A DNA stretch of 7,474 bases from an uncultured Oscillospiraceae bacterium (GTDB lineage: Bacteria > Bacillota > Clostridia > Oscillospirales > Ruminococcaceae), in assembly GCA_958427155.1 (NCBI GenBank), contig CAUABB010000068.1, positions 1 to 7,474 of the forward strand, written 5' to 3'. This document shows positions 6,624 through 7,474 of this stretch, in pieces; position 1 is the first letter of the stretch, and each line of letters begins with the position of its first letter. The notes under the pieces are model-generated. The model searched no databases. It was given only the letters and a program-made list of their open reading frames with translations, and was not told the DNA's origin. A program made the position numbers and the translations under genes.

Positions 6624-7474
6624 TTATTGATTTGCGGCTGATAAAACCTTTTCTTGAGATTGGTTTTCTTTCAAATGGTTTTTTCCGTTTTTTACTGTGT
6701 AAGTTACTTGCCAACCCTCAGGACAGCGTTTGAAACGAAGATATGCTGAAAACTCACCATGTGTTTTGCAGGTAGCTTCTACCCAATATCTACCATCCAG
6801 AGAACTTTTCCAGCGGGAGTGTTTTAGTAAAAGTTGTCCGCAGACAGGACAACAGAAACGGTCGACTTTTGTGGCAGATAAAGCAGCTTTTTTTGTTTGA
6901 AAAACTCCCAGACGTTTCACCTTTTTTACTTTTTGAGGGCGCATACTCCAAAGCATTTGCTCATATTTCGAAATTCCCTCGTATAGATTCAGACGACAGG
7001 CAACTTGAGCGGTGTAGTAGGCATCATTCAAAGCGTTGTGAAACTGATGGTCTGGATGAATCCCAAAAGTATTTAATGCATATTCCAGGGAACGTTGGTT
7101 TTTTTCCTCTCCTATTTGACGATTGAAAATAACCTGAAGATTATACCATTGATCGCACCAGGCAGTGTCTATACCATAAAAAGCAAGATTCTGCTTTAAA
7201 ATTGGAATATCATCGTATCCCCAGGTAAAAAAGACAAAGTCTACTCCACACCATTGCATAAAACGAAGCGCTTCCTCTTTAAAATCATTTCCGGACGCAA
7301 TTTCATTTTCGTCCACACCAGTCAATTTTTTTACCATGTAATGCAGGCGTTTATAGTGCTGGAGTCGGATAGTAGCCTGAAAATGATCGGTCAATTCAAA
7401 ATTGCAGTTTAGTTTTACAGCACCAATTTGAAAAATTTCAAAAGGCAACTGTTCTCCAACTTTTAAATATGAAT
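6624..7474 (-). CDS. DEDDh-type 3'-5' exonuclease with C-terminal zinc ribbon (5' end beyond the window)
   Basis: The reading frame stays open to the right edge, so the gene begins outside the window; the TTG at 7448 is not a credible start. Residue numbers here count from that TTG. Seen: PFEIFQIGAVKL (2-13), which in this family follows shortly after the Asp-x-Glu Exo I motif, itself missing off-window; FTWGYDDIPIL (73-83), the Exo II region; and HNALNDAYYTA (137-147), Exo III with its His and Asp, placing it in the DEDDh (DnaQ/KapD/ERI-1-like) group that trims nucleic acid 3' ends with two metal ions. After a basic linker (KKVKKVKR) comes a zinc-ribbon-like module: CPVCG around 200, then a second CX2H (ATCKTHGE) near 228-235. 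The role is unknown: RNA processing or DNA repair are both possible. It is convergent to the operon and probably unrelated to it. Confidence 0.85.
   Translation of the reverse strand, partial: SYLKVGEQLPFEIFQIGAVKLNCNFELTDHFQATIRLQHYKRLHYMVKKLTGVDENEIASGNDFKEEALRFMQWCGVDFVFFTWGYDDIPILKQNLAFYGIDTAWCDQWYNLQVIFNRQIGEEKNQRSLEYALNTFGIHPDHQFHNALNDAYYTAQVACRLNLYEGISKYEQMLWSMRPQKVKKVKRLGVFQTKKAALSATKVDRFCCPVCGQLLLKHSRWKSSLDGRYWVEATCKTHGEFSAYLRFKRCPEGWQVTYTVKNGKNHLKENQSQEKVLSAANQ

Overview
The window looks like chromosomal DNA of an anaerobic, Gram-positive gut-type Clostridia (Oscillospiraceae/Lachnospiraceae-like). The evidence is strong AGGAGG-type ribosome binding sites, moderate GC in genes with AT-rich gaps, and protein families typical of such genomes. 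The taxonomic call is an inference from these traits; no marker gene is present.

Layout: a 99-base leader is followed by a compact plus-strand operon (100-6471) of five genes. In order they are: an Old Yellow Enzyme-type flavin/[4Fe-4S] reductase; an FAD-dependent oxidoreductase of the fumarate reductase/succinate dehydrogenase flavoprotein type; a zinc-dependent medium-chain alcohol/polyol dehydrogenase; a xylose isomerase-like TIM-barrel sugar isomerase/epimerase/lyase; and a Gfo/Idh/MocA-type NAD(P) oxidoreductase. Gene junctions are tight: a 1-nt gap, an ATGA overlap, a 60-nt gap and a 14-nt overlap. An AT-rich gap (6472-6623) with a long hairpin then separates the operon from a convergent minus-strand DEDDh 3'-5' exonuclease with a C-terminal zinc ribbon. 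That gene runs off the right edge and lacks its N-terminus here.

How the genes may work together (inference): the last three families are the usual toolkit for oxidising a ring hydroxyl of a sugar, glycoside or cyclitol and then isomerising or eliminating next to the new ketone. The first two families reduce activated C=C bonds. Together they suggest redox-assisted catabolism of a glycoside, cyclitol or plant-derived compound in which an enone or enoate intermediate is reduced. No transporter, regulator or glycosidase lies in the window, so the substrate cannot be named.

The most notable oddity is in the second gene. Its reading frame is broken near codon 60. The N-terminal FAD-binding segment (1454-1660) and the remainder (1615-3354) lie in different frames. 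The break fits a single deletion of about 34 bases that removed a conserved segment, so the flavoprotein is probably non-functional in this genome, or this is an assembly artefact.
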